DNA of 26,708 nucleotides from JAVWHX01 sp036639875 (GTDB lineage Bacteria; Bacillota_I; Bacilli_A; Erysipelotrichales; Coprobacillaceae), in NCBI GenBank assembly GCA_036639875.1, contig JAVWHX010000033.1:1-26708 (forward strand), written 5' to 3'. The notes beneath the pieces were generated by a model that made no database searches, was not told the origin of the DNA, and saw only the letters and a program-made list of their open reading frames with translations. A program made the position numbers and the translations under genes. Positions 15,667-22,198 of the stretch are shown in pieces; position 1 is the stretch's first letter, and every line of letters begins with the position of its first letter.

Positions 15667-15692
15667 AAAAAAAAGAAAGACAACGTCCTTCT
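15667..15692 (-). terminator. Terminator of the thyA-dfrA-plsC operon
   Basis: An AGAAGGAC/GTCTTTCT stem (15685-15692 with 15674-15681, one G-U pair, 3-nt loop) is followed by a run of U on the minus strand. It overlaps the last codon region of plsC. Confidence 0.7.
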
Positions 15693-16404
15693 ATTCTTCA
15701 TTTTCTTCTATACAAACTTGTATACGATTTTGAACATAACGAGCAAGTTCTATACTATTCATATCTTTATATTCATCATATAAAACAGGTTTTAAATAAT
15801 GAATTTGTGTTGTTACTGGAGCAATTGTATTATCATCAAAAACTTTATAACAATCAATTAATGCAACTGGAACAATAGTTCTTTTCCCATCAATTGCTGC
15901 TTTAAAAGTTCCACCCTTAAATTCAAGCATCTTATTCTTATTTCGACATCTTGTTCCTTCTGGGAAGATAACATAATTAATTCCTTCTTGCATTTCTTTT
16001 GTTGCTGTTTTAATAGCTTTCATCGTTTGACGTAAGTTATCTCTATCAATTGCAACAAACTGAATCATTCTTAAAATATTTCCTAATACAAAAACTTTCA
16101 TTAATTCTTGTTTTAAAATAGCTTTAAATGGCTTTTCATGTGTATCAAATAAAATCAATGCATCAAATAACCCTTGATGATTAGGAGTCATAAGATAGCC
16201 TTGTTCTTCAGGTAAATTCTCTTTACCATAACATTCAATAGTCACTCTTGATTTCTCATCAATCTTTTGAATCACTTTATGCATATAACCATATCTTTCT
16301 TCAAAAGAAGTTTCATCTAAATGTTTATTATAATAACGAATCTTCAATAACCAACCAGGTACTCTATAAATCAAACGGATAACTAAAAAGACAATTCTCT
16401 TCAT
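15691..16404 (-). CDS. plsC: 1-acyl-sn-glycerol-3-phosphate acyltransferase
   Basis: Acylates lysophosphatidic acid to phosphatidic acid at the membrane. The 237-aa protein has an N-terminal hydrophobic segment with basic residues, the catalytic HX4D motif as NHQGLFDA (H76, D81) and FPEGTR at 147-152 for phosphate binding. FKGGTFKAA and VPVALIDCY follow, as in the family. I use the ATG at 16404 rather than a TTG two codons earlier; AGGGA lies about seven bases before it. The gene begins two bases after the dfrA stop and is last in the thyA-dfrA operon, an arrangement seen in related gut Firmicutes, with no obvious functional link to folate. Confidence 0.9.
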   Translation of the reverse strand: MKRIVFLVIRLIYRVPGWLLKIRYYNKHLDETSFEERYGYMHKVIQKIDEKSRVTIECYGKENLPEEQGYLMTPNHQGLFDALILFDTHEKPFKAILKQELMKVFVLGNILRMIQFVAIDRDNLRQTMKAIKTATKEMQEGINYVIFPEGTRCRNKNKMLEFKGGTFKAAIDGKRTIVPVALIDCYKVFDDNTIAPVTTQIHYLKPVLYDEYKDMNSIELARYVQNRIQVCIEENEE

Positions 16405-16406
16405 AA

Positions 16407-16877
16407 TCAATCCCTACGATATATCTGTAAATCAAATGTTTCAAATGGTTTTGTTTCTTGAAGTTTATATCCATATTCACTAAAATCAGGAAAATAAGTT
16501 TCTCCCTCATGACTTCCTTTAATTCTTGAAATCAATAATTGATCAGCCAAAGCTAAAGATTGTTTATAAATAGAAGCTCCTCCTGAAATAAACAAATCTT
16601 CATTTTTATCTTTATATTCTTGAATAACATCTTCTAAAGATGTTCTCACTTCTATTCTTTCATCATCAAAAGGTTCAAAACTCACAACAATTGTTTTACG
16701 ATTTGGTAAAGGTCTTCCAATTGCTTTATATGTTGTATAACCCATTAAAATTGTTTTATGAATTGTTGTATCTTTAAAATGCTTTAAATCTTCCTTGTTA
16801 TCCCAAGGCATTCCATTAAATGAATCTTGTTTACCAATTAATTGATCATCATCCATTGCTACTATAATACTAATCAT
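16407..16877 (-). CDS. dfrA: Dihydrofolate reductase
   Basis: Reduces dihydrofolate to tetrahydrofolate, regenerating the cofactor consumed by ThyA next to it. The 156-aa protein has IVAMDDDQLIGKQ, MPWDNKEDLKHF with the catalytic acid D30, MGYTTYKAIGRPLPNR, FISGGASIY and a C-terminal beta region. Length is normal. The loop that usually reads MGRKT or MGRHT, contacting the NADPH 2'-phosphate, is MGYTT here, and the usual Ser of the following strand is Phe (VVSFE). A few residues (DSFNG) lengthen the Met20-type loop. The start shares a base with the thyA stop, and AAGGTGA lies seven bases upstream. Confidence 0.93.
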   Translation of the reverse strand: MISIIVAMDDDQLIGKQDSFNGMPWDNKEDLKHFKDTTIHKTILMGYTTYKAIGRPLPNRKTIVVSFEPFDDERIEVRTSLEDVIQEYKDKNEDLFISGGASIYKQSLALADQLLISRIKGSHEGETYFPDFSEYGYKLQETKPFETFDLQIYRRD

Positions 16878-17764
16878 TAAACACTCACCTTCCCTACCAA
16901 TTTACCATAACTTTGATAGTCTTCTATTTTAATATCATCAATTGTAAAATCAAAGATAGATTTTACATCTTTATTTAAAACCAATCTACATTTATCTAAA
17001 GGTTCTCTTGATAATTGTTCTTCAACAACATCAAAATGATCTTTATAAATATGTGCATCACCAATTGTATGTATAAACTCTTTTGCTTCATAACCACAAA
17101 CTTGTGCAATCATTGCAGTAAATAATGCATAAGAAGCAATATTAAATGGAACCCCTAAGAATGTATCTGCACTTCTTTGATATAACTGACAAGATAAATA
17201 CTTACAATCATTAGAAACATAGAATTGTAAGAAGGCATGACATGGTGGTAATGCCATATTATTGACTTGAGCAGGATTCCATGCACAAATAATATGTCTT
17301 CTTGAAAAAGGATTATTTGTTAAAGAATCTATCAGTTCTTGAACTTGATCAACACCTTGATCATTAAAGTCTCTCCACTGTCTACCATAAACAGGCCCTA
17401 ATTCTCCATATTGTAAGACAAAAGGATCATGAGCATCTAATTGTTTAATTTTCTCAACAAACTCTTCCATTGTTTCCCCATGATAATCAGAAGATTTCTT
17501 AAATATTTCATAAGGCCATTCATTCCAAATCTTTACATCTCTATCTACAAGATACTTAATATTTGTATCTCCTTTTATAAACCATAATAGCTCTTCAGCG
17601 ATCGGTCTTAAAAACATTTTTTTTGTTGTCATTAATGGAAAACCATCTCTTAAATCATAACGTGTTTGATAACCAAAGACACTACGAGTTCCAGTTCCAG
17701 TACGATCATCACGATCTTCTCCATTTTCTAATATATACCTACACATATCTAAGTATTGTTTCAT
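16877..17764 (-). CDS. thyA: Thymidylate synthase
   Basis: Methylates dUMP to dTMP using methylene-tetrahydrofolate and releases dihydrofolate, which the overlapping dfrA product recycles. The 295-aa protein has RTGTGTRSVFG for phosphate and folate contacts, ELLWFIKGDTN, the arginine pair SRRHIICAWNP (R155, R156), the catalytic cysteine C175 in LPPCHAFLQFYV, CQLYQRSAD and the C-terminal GKVSV-type tail. The start has AGAGGTGA five bases upstream. It is the first gene of thyA-dfrA-plsC with a clear promoter and a strong terminator of the previous unit just ahead. Confidence 0.98.
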   Translation of the reverse strand: MKQYLDMCRYILENGEDRDDRTGTGTRSVFGYQTRYDLRDGFPLMTTKKMFLRPIAEELLWFIKGDTNIKYLVDRDVKIWNEWPYEIFKKSSDYHGETMEEFVEKIKQLDAHDPFVLQYGELGPVYGRQWRDFNDQGVDQVQELIDSLTNNPFSRRHIICAWNPAQVNNMALPPCHAFLQFYVSNDCKYLSCQLYQRSADTFLGVPFNIASYALFTAMIAQVCGYEAKEFIHTIGDAHIYKDHFDVVEEQLSREPLDKCRLVLNKDVKSIFDFTIDDIKIEDYQSYGKLVGKVSV

Positions 17765-17782
17765 TCATTTCACCTCTGTTTT

Positions 17783-17811
17783 ATTATATAGGAAACTGAA
17801 ACAAAAGTCAC
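17783..17811 (-). promoter_or_regulatory. Promoter of thyA-dfrA-plsC
   Basis: GTGACT (17806-17811) and a perfect TATAAT (17783-17788) with a 17-bp spacer on the minus strand, starting four bases after the upstream terminator U-tract. Confidence 0.7.
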
Positions 17812-17815
17812 TTGC

Positions 17816-17844
17816 AAAAAAAGAATACCTGTATAAAGGTATTC
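17816..17844 (-). terminator. Terminator of the aldo/keto reductase gene
   Basis: GAATACCT/AGGTATTC forms a perfect 8-bp stem (17823-17830 with 17837-17844, 6-nt loop), followed on the minus strand by seven U residues. It starts 8 bp after the stop codon. Confidence 0.9.
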
Positions 17845-17851
17845 TCAGTTC

Positions 17852-18976
17852 TTATTTTTCAAAATGTTCAGCAACTTCTTGTAAGTTTTCAATAATTGAT
17901 AAATGTTGTGGGCATACTGCTTCACATTGACCACAACCAATACATTCACTTGCTTTAGCAAAAGTATGTGTTAATCTTTCATAATATTCACCTTGAGGTG
18001 TCCAGCCTTTTTCTGCAACTTCTTGTTTATCAGCATTATATAAAGAGAAGTATTTTGGAATAGCAATTTTCATTGGACAACCATCTACACAATATGCACA
18101 ACCTGTACATGGAATTGTAATCGTTGCATTAATCATATCAACTGCCTTATAAACAATATTCAATTCTTCTTGATTTAAAGGTTTGAAATCACTCATATAG
18201 CCTGTATTATCTAATAACTGCTCCATATCACTCATACCACTCAATACCATCTCTACATTATCTAAACTCGCTGCAAAACGAATAGCCCAAGAAGGAATTG
18301 ACATATCAGGATGATAACCTTTTAAAAGTTCAGCAACATCATCAGATACTTTTGCAAGAGTTCCGCCCTTAACTGGTTCCATAACAAATACAGGAATATT
18401 ATATTTTGTGGCCACTTCATAACACTTACGTGATTGAACACCTTCACTATCCCAATCTAAATAATTAATTTGAAGTTGAACAAATTCCATTTCAGGATGT
18501 TCACTTAAAACTTTTTCTAAAACTTCTGCATTATCATGAAAAGAAAAACCAATTTTCTTAACCAAACCATTTTTCTTTTTCTCTTTTAACCATTCAAAAC
18601 AATCTAATTCTGTATACTTCTTATAATGATCAACACCAATATCATGTAATAAATAATAATCAAAATAAGTCACACCTGTTTTTTCTAATTGTTCATTAAA
18701 AATACGATCCCTATCTTCTTTCGTATTCACAAAACCAGCATGTAATTTTGTTGCTAGTGTATAACTTTCTCTTGGATGACGAGATACTAATGCTTCTTTT
18801 GCAGCTTCTTCACTTTTAAAACCACAATACATCCAAGCAGTATCAAAATAAGTAAAACCTTTTTCAATAAAAGTATCTACCATTTTCTTTACTAATTCTA
18901 TATCAATATTTGATGCATCATTTTCATCTAATACTGGTAATCTCATTAAACCAAAACCTAATTTCTTTTTATTCAT
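17852..18976 (-). CDS. Aldo/keto reductase with C-terminal two-cluster ferredoxin domain
   Basis: A 374-aa oxidoreductase. The N-terminal TIM barrel has the AKR tetrad D45, Y50, K77 and H111 (FDTAWMY, ATKLH, YYLLHD). The C-terminal part carries two 4Fe-4S motifs: C290-C293-C296-C300 in CTGCAYCVDGC and C345-C348-C351-C355 in CIGCGQCEAVC. This fusion is common in anaerobes and links a carbonyl reductase to ferredoxin-type electron transfer; the substrate is unknown. An in-frame upstream ATG would add 23 residues, but the promoter and its palindrome lie inside that extension and GGAGGAG sits six bases before the ATG at 18976, which settles the start. It is monocistronic and very probably controlled by a MerR-family activator. 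Confidence 0.92.
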   Translation of the reverse strand: MNKKKLGFGLMRLPVLDENDASNIDIELVKKMVDTFIEKGFTYFDTAWMYCGFKSEEAAKEALVSRHPRESYTLATKLHAGFVNTKEDRDRIFNEQLEKTGVTYFDYYLLHDIGVDHYKKYTELDCFEWLKEKKKNGLVKKIGFSFHDNAEVLEKVLSEHPEMEFVQLQINYLDWDSEGVQSRKCYEVATKYNIPVFVMEPVKGGTLAKVSDDVAELLKGYHPDMSIPSWAIRFAASLDNVEMVLSGMSDMEQLLDNTGYMSDFKPLNQEELNIVYKAVDMINATITIPCTGCAYCVDGCPMKIAIPKYFSLYNADKQEVAEKGWTPQGEYYERLTHTFAKASECIGCGQCEAVCPQHLSIIENLQEVAEHFEK

Positions 18977-18995
18977 TATATTCTCCTCCATATCA

Positions 18996-19026
18996 ATCAT
19001 ACATCTTGGAGTAAACTCCAAGTCAA
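18996..19026 (-). promoter_or_regulatory. MerR-type promoter and operator of the aldo/keto reductase gene
   Basis: TTGACT (19021-19026) and TATGAT (18996-19001) are separated by 19 bp on the minus strand, the over-long spacer typical of MerR-activated promoters. Within it and touching the -35 lies a perfect 18-bp dyad, CTTGGAGT-AA-ACTCCAAG on the plus strand (19005-19022). The regulator gene is not in the window. Confidence 0.85.
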
Positions 19027-19098
19027 TACTTTCATACAATCTCATTTTAACAATATCAGTAGAAATATCAAATACTCATTTTGAATAGAACCATATGC

Positions 19099-19142
19099 CT
19101 TTTGTCTATATACAAAAGAGTATATCTTATCAATATACTCTT
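19099..19142 (-). terminator. Overlapping hairpins after the TIM-barrel gene
   Basis: The first hairpin has perfect 10-bp arms AAGAGTATAT/ATATACTCTT (19116-19125 with 19133-19142, 7-nt loop) over the stop codon. A second, CTTTTGT/ACAAAAG (19099-19105 with 19112-19118), shares three bases with it. The U-tract is short, so this may terminate or may protect the 3' end. Confidence 0.55.
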
Positions 19143-19818
19143 AATCGTCATGATGACATTGTATTCTATATCTTTCCATCATTTCCTTAAATATTTCTCC
19201 ATTTGTAGGTGGTGTATATGTGATAGCATTTGCACCAGCTTCAATAACTTCTCTAATTGTTTGTTCATTAGGTCCACCAGTCGCAATAATTGGGAAATCC
19301 TTATCTATTTTTCTTAACGCTTTGATAATTTCAACAGTATTCTTACCACCAGAGACATTGACAATACTTGCTCCTGAATATAACATTCTTTCTTCTAATG
19401 GTTCATCTAAAGAAACAATTGTTAAAACAATCGGGATATCAATAATTTCAGCAAGTTCTTGAATGAATTTTGTTTTTGTTGGAGCATTTAAAACAACAGC
19501 CATTGCTCCATTTAATTCTGCATCAAAAGCAATATTTGTGACTCTTGCTCCTTTTGTTGTACCACCACCAACACCAGCAAATACAGGTTTTTGAGAAACT
19601 TCAATAATTGCTTTTGTAATTTGTAATGTGGGTGTAAAAGGATAAACAGCAATAACTGCATCAGCATTACAGTTTGCGATAACAGCAACATCAGTAGAGA
19701 ACACCAAAGATTTAATTCTTTTTCCATTTACGTTAATACCAGACACATTATATATACAATCAGGAACTTTCACTGTATGTCTGAGTTTTGAATCTATCAC
19801 TGGCATCTGTTTAGCCAT
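19141..19818 (-). CDS. TIM-barrel-like conserved protein, function unknown
   Basis: A 225-aa protein with alternating beta strands and helices: VIAVYPFTP, PVFAGVGGGTTKGARV, AMAVVLNAP, PIVLTIVS, ASIVNVSGG, and PIIATGGPN followed by AGANAITYTPPTNGE. The ATGG and AGANAI segments look like the phosphate-binding end of TIM barrels of the IMPDH/ThiG/HisA kind. Close relatives in Firmicutes are usually labelled 'hydrolase' without evidence, and I would not assign a reaction. It starts 34 bp after the ROK kinase stop with AGAGGTGA four bases before the ATG, so the two are likely one operon, which hints at a role with a phosphorylated sugar or nucleoside. Confidence 0.75.
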   Translation of the reverse strand: MAKQMPVIDSKLRHTVKVPDCIYNVSGINVNGKRIKSLVFSTDVAVIANCNADAVIAVYPFTPTLQITKAIIEVSQKPVFAGVGGGTTKGARVTNIAFDAELNGAMAVVLNAPTKTKFIQELAEIIDIPIVLTIVSLDEPLEERMLYSGASIVNVSGGKNTVEIIKALRKIDKDFPIIATGGPNEQTIREVIEAGANAITYTPPTNGEIFKEMMERYRIQCHHDD

Positions 19819-19852
19819 AAAATCACCTCTTCTTTTATATTATAAGATTTAA

Positions 19853-20746
19853 TTATGAATTCTTTGTTAAAAAATGATAAAGTGCTCCAATTAAATTGGC
19901 TTCATTATGATATTGACATGTTAAAACAACAGGTTTTATCTTTGCATGAGTAAATTTACCAAAAATAACATCTAAACGTTTATTCACTTCATCTAATAAA
20001 TCATCTCTTATACTAATTGCCCCACCAATAATAATCTTTTCAGGATCATAAGCATATTGTAAATTATAAATCCCATTTGCTAAAGCACAATAAAATCTAT
20101 CTACATATTTTTCATATACTGCATCATCATGATAATGATCAAAAATGTCTCTACCATCCAAAGTTTCAATATCTACATTCTTAGCTTTAGATATAGCTCT
20201 TAATACTGCAACAGTTGATCCAACAGTAGACCATGTCTGCATTTCTTTTGTATCATAATCAAAATCAGCAATCATATAACCAAACTCTCCACCATGAAGA
20301 TGTTTACCTTTATGTATTCTTTTGTCCTTAACAACAGCACCACCAATACCAGTACCACATACAATAAAGCAACAATCATCAACATCTTCACCAGCGCCCT
20401 TCCAAACTTCAGCTAAAGCAGCGCAATTGGCATCATTCTCCATTTCAACACGAACATTAAGTTTATCTTCTAAATATTGTTTAATGTTAGGTCCATGAAT
20501 ATAAGGATGAGCACTCGAACCACCAATAACCCCTGTTTCACTATCAACAGCACCCGGCATGCTTAATGCAATTCCTTGGATATTATATGACTTATACTTA
20601 TAAAAAGCATCTTCAAAAACTTGATACATAGCTTCTAATGTCTTAGGTGCTTTTACAGATTCTGTTTCTATAATATTTGCTTCTTCATCAACAATTCCAT
20701 ATTTAATCGAACTACCACCTACATCTATACTTAAATAATTTTTCAT
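19853..20746 (-). CDS. ROK family sugar kinase
   Basis: Cytoplasmic kinase of glucose, N-acetyl sugars, allose or a similar hexose. The 297-aa protein has the ATP-binding SIDVGGSSIKYGIVD at 6-20, the catalytic ENDANCAALAE (D105), GTGIGGAVV at 131-139, and HGGEFGYM with H151 and E154. It lacks the CxCGxxGCxE zinc motif that normally follows; the region reads DYDTKEMQTWSTVGS. No DNA-binding domain is present, so it is a kinase and not a ROK repressor. Sugar specificity cannot be told. I use the ATG at 20746, five bases after AGAGGTGA, rather than a GTG three codons upstream. It leads the TIM-barrel gene in a two-gene unit. Confidence 0.9.
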   Translation of the reverse strand: MKNYLSIDVGGSSIKYGIVDEEANIIETESVKAPKTLEAMYQVFEDAFYKYKSYNIQGIALSMPGAVDSETGVIGGSSAHPYIHGPNIKQYLEDKLNVRVEMENDANCAALAEVWKGAGEDVDDCCFIVCGTGIGGAVVKDKRIHKGKHLHGGEFGYMIADFDYDTKEMQTWSTVGSTVAVLRAISKAKNVDIETLDGRDIFDHYHDDAVYEKYVDRFYCALANGIYNLQYAYDPEKIIIGGAISIRDDLLDEVNKRLDVIFGKFTHAKIKPVVLTCQYHNEANLIGALYHFLTKNS

Positions 20747-20766
20747 TCTTTTCACCTCTATATATC

Positions 20767-20772
20767 ATTATA
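20767..20772 (-). promoter_or_regulatory. Candidate -10 box of the ROK kinase operon
   Basis: A perfect TATAAT on the minus strand lies 20 bp before the ROK start. The -35 position is only a T run, so activity may need an activator. An A/T-only inverted repeat sits just upstream at about 20788-20808. Confidence 0.4.
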
Positions 20773-20824
20773 AAGAAAATCATGACTAAAAAAAAGAATT
20801 TCTTTTTTATTTTACAAACAAGTT

Positions 20825-20958
20825 TTGACACATTCTTTATATTTATCATGATATAGTTATCTCAGATGATAAAAGCCTCTTGTTTATCATCTATAATACA
20901 ATCCTTTTCCTCTATTTTAAGGAAAGAAACAGCCATCAGATATATTCTGGTGGCTTTT
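20825..20958 (+). other. Plus-strand promoter-like site with hairpins; possible ncRNA
   Basis: A perfect TTGACA (20825-20830) on the plus strand is followed after 16 bp by CATGAT, inside the palindrome TATCATGATA (20844-20853). Downstream come a perfect 10-bp hairpin AGATGATAAA/TTTATCATCT (20864-20873 with 20883-20892) and then GCCATCAGA/TCTGGTGGC (20932-20940 with 20946-20954) with TTTT after it. That is the order expected of a small RNA of about 100 nt opposite the relP tail. The -10 is poor, and all hairpins can also be read on the other strand. Confidence 0.3.
20921..20954 (-). terminator. Terminator of relP
   Basis: A 9-bp stem (20946-20954 with 20932-20940, one C-A mismatch, 5-nt loop) begins four bases after the relP stop. 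On the minus strand it is followed by TGTTTCTTT, a broken U-tract. Confidence 0.6.
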
Positions 20959-21626
20959 CACTTTCTCTTTAATATTTTATTCTTTATTTCTTCCATTCTT
21001 CTATCTAATAAAGCACTTGTATCAGCACAATCTTTGAGTTCTAGTGATAATTGTTCTATTTCATCAGTAGGAATATTTTTCTTGTAACGAAGTTTATGTT
21101 CGAGACTAGCCCAAAAATCCATTGCTATTGTCCTTAATTGAACTTCTACTTTCATTCGCTTCTTTTCATTTTCCAAGAATATCGGAACTTCTACAATAAG
21201 ATGTAAACTTCTATAACCTGTTTCTTTTGGATTATCAATATAATCTTTTCTTTCTATCAAAGTAATATCATCTTGTTGTAATAAACAATCAGCTAATAAA
21301 TAGATATCTTGAGGAAATGAACAAATAACCCTTATTCCAGCCACGTCATGAATATTCTTTTCTAATGATTCTAATGACATCGGATAACCTTTTCTCTTCA
21401 TTTTTAATACAATACTATCCATTGATTTTAATCTGCTTTTAATTGTTTCAATAGGATTACGATCATATTTATATGAATATTGTTCATCTAAAACCTTAAA
21501 CTTTGTTTCTATTTCCATGATTGCACATCTATAACAAGACATCAAACTTTGAATAGGTTTTAAGTTTTCTTGTGCCGTTCTTAAAAAATCTTCATTAATT
21601 ATTTCATTCAATATTTCTTTATCCAT
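20958..21626 (-). CDS. relP: Small alarmone synthetase, RelP/YwaC type
   Basis: Makes (p)ppGpp by moving pyrophosphate from ATP to GTP or GDP; there is no hydrolase domain. The 222-aa protein has TIKSRLKSMDSIVLKMKRKG at 61-80, IHDVAGIRVICSF with D94, KDYIDNPKETGYRSLH at 127-142 and EVQLRTIAMDFWASLEH at 161-177. It is closer to YwaC/RelP than YjbM/RelQ: the TKFKVLDEQY lead-in, the NPIETIKSR segment and MDFWASLEH all fit RelP. I use the ATG at 21626, nine bases after GGAGG, not the upstream ATG inside the ribosome site. It is monocistronic, with an extended -10 promoter and a terminator, between the aro operon and the ROK unit. Confidence 0.93.
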   Translation of the reverse strand: MDKEILNEIINEDFLRTAQENLKPIQSLMSCYRCAIMEIETKFKVLDEQYSYKYDRNPIETIKSRLKSMDSIVLKMKRKGYPMSLESLEKNIHDVAGIRVICSFPQDIYLLADCLLQQDDITLIERKDYIDNPKETGYRSLHLIVEVPIFLENEKKRMKVEVQLRTIAMDFWASLEHKLRYKKNIPTDEIEQLSLELKDCADTSALLDRRMEEIKNKILKRK

Positions 21627-21648
21627 ATCTATGTACCTCCATACCATA

Positions 21649-21657
21649 ACTATATCA
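21649..21657 (-). promoter_or_regulatory. Extended -10 promoter of relP
   Basis: The minus strand reads TGATATAGT: a TATAGT hexamer (five of six) with the TGn extension, 22 bp before the start. There is no convincing -35. Confidence 0.45.
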
Positions 21658-21676
21658 CAATCTATTTATCAGATAT

Positions 21677-21709
21677 ATGAAAATGAGACTTTTAAAAAAA
21701 GTCTCATTT
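21677..21709 (-). terminator. Terminator of the aroB-aroA-aroC-pheA-aroK operon
   Basis: AAATGAGACTTTT pairs with AAAAGTCTCATTT as a perfect 13-bp stem with a 3-nt loop (21681-21693 with 21697-21709), overlapping the aroK stop. The 3' U-tract on the minus strand is short. Confidence 0.75.
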
Positions 21710-22196
21710 AACATATAATCTCTATTACTCTTGTTACAAGTTCTTCTAAAGAACAATCATTATCAATATGATAATCACAATTATCCATATACAATTGATG
21801 TCTTTCTTTATATAGTTCATACAATTTATCAGCACCATTTTTTAATAATGGACGTGATGATGTATCAACATCTTGAAGTATCATTTCTATTGGTCTATCC
21901 AAATAAATAACAATACCATTCTTTCTTAAGACATCACAGTTAGATTTCTTTTTAACAATACCTCCACCAGTAGATATAATATAACCATCTAAATGACTTA
22001 TCTCTTCACAACAAATACTTTCTCTATCTCTGAAGTATTCTTCAGAGATATCAAACATACTTGGAATACTCATTTCATATTTATTTACTAAATACTCATC
22101 AATATCAATCAAAGGTCTTCCTAGTTTTTCTGATAACAACTTTGAAACCGTTGTCTTGCCACAACCCATCATCCCAATCAATACTATATTTTTCAT
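21708..22196 (-). CDS. aroK: Shikimate kinase
   Basis: Phosphorylates shikimate at the 3-hydroxyl, the fifth step of the shikimate pathway. The 162-aa protein has P-loop GMMGCGKT at 8-15, DIDEYL (D31, D33) for magnesium and shikimate, EEYFRDRE near 52-59, the STGGG motif at 75-79 and SRPLL at 114-118 in the lid. Length is normal and the key residues are present. It begins two bases after pheA with AAAGG in the pheA tail as ribosome site. It is last in the operon, out of pathway order but next to all its partners except aroD/aroE/aroF, which are not in the window. Confidence 0.96.
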   Translation of the reverse strand: MKNIVLIGMMGCGKTTVSKLLSEKLGRPLIDIDEYLVNKYEMSIPSMFDISEEYFRDRESICCEEISHLDGYIISTGGGIVKKKSNCDVLRKNGIVIYLDRPIEMILQDVDTSSRPLLKNGADKLYELYKERHQLYMDNCDYHIDNDCSLEELVTRVIEIIC

Positions 22197-22198
22197 AA

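Noticed and set aside
18977..19045. N-terminal extension of the aldo/keto reductase by 23 residues
   Set aside because: The promoter and its palindrome occupy this DNA, and the strong ribosome site belongs to the ATG at 18976.
19839..19844. TATAAT between the ROK kinase and TIM-barrel genes as an internal promoter
   Set aside because: No -35-like sequence lies at 15-19 bp and the region is AT-rich throughout, so chance is likely.
20756..20957. Riboswitch or T-box leader for the ROK operon
   Set aside because: No T-box sequence, specifier stem or known aptamer core was recognised, and the nearest -10 box lies downstream of the hairpins relative to ROK.
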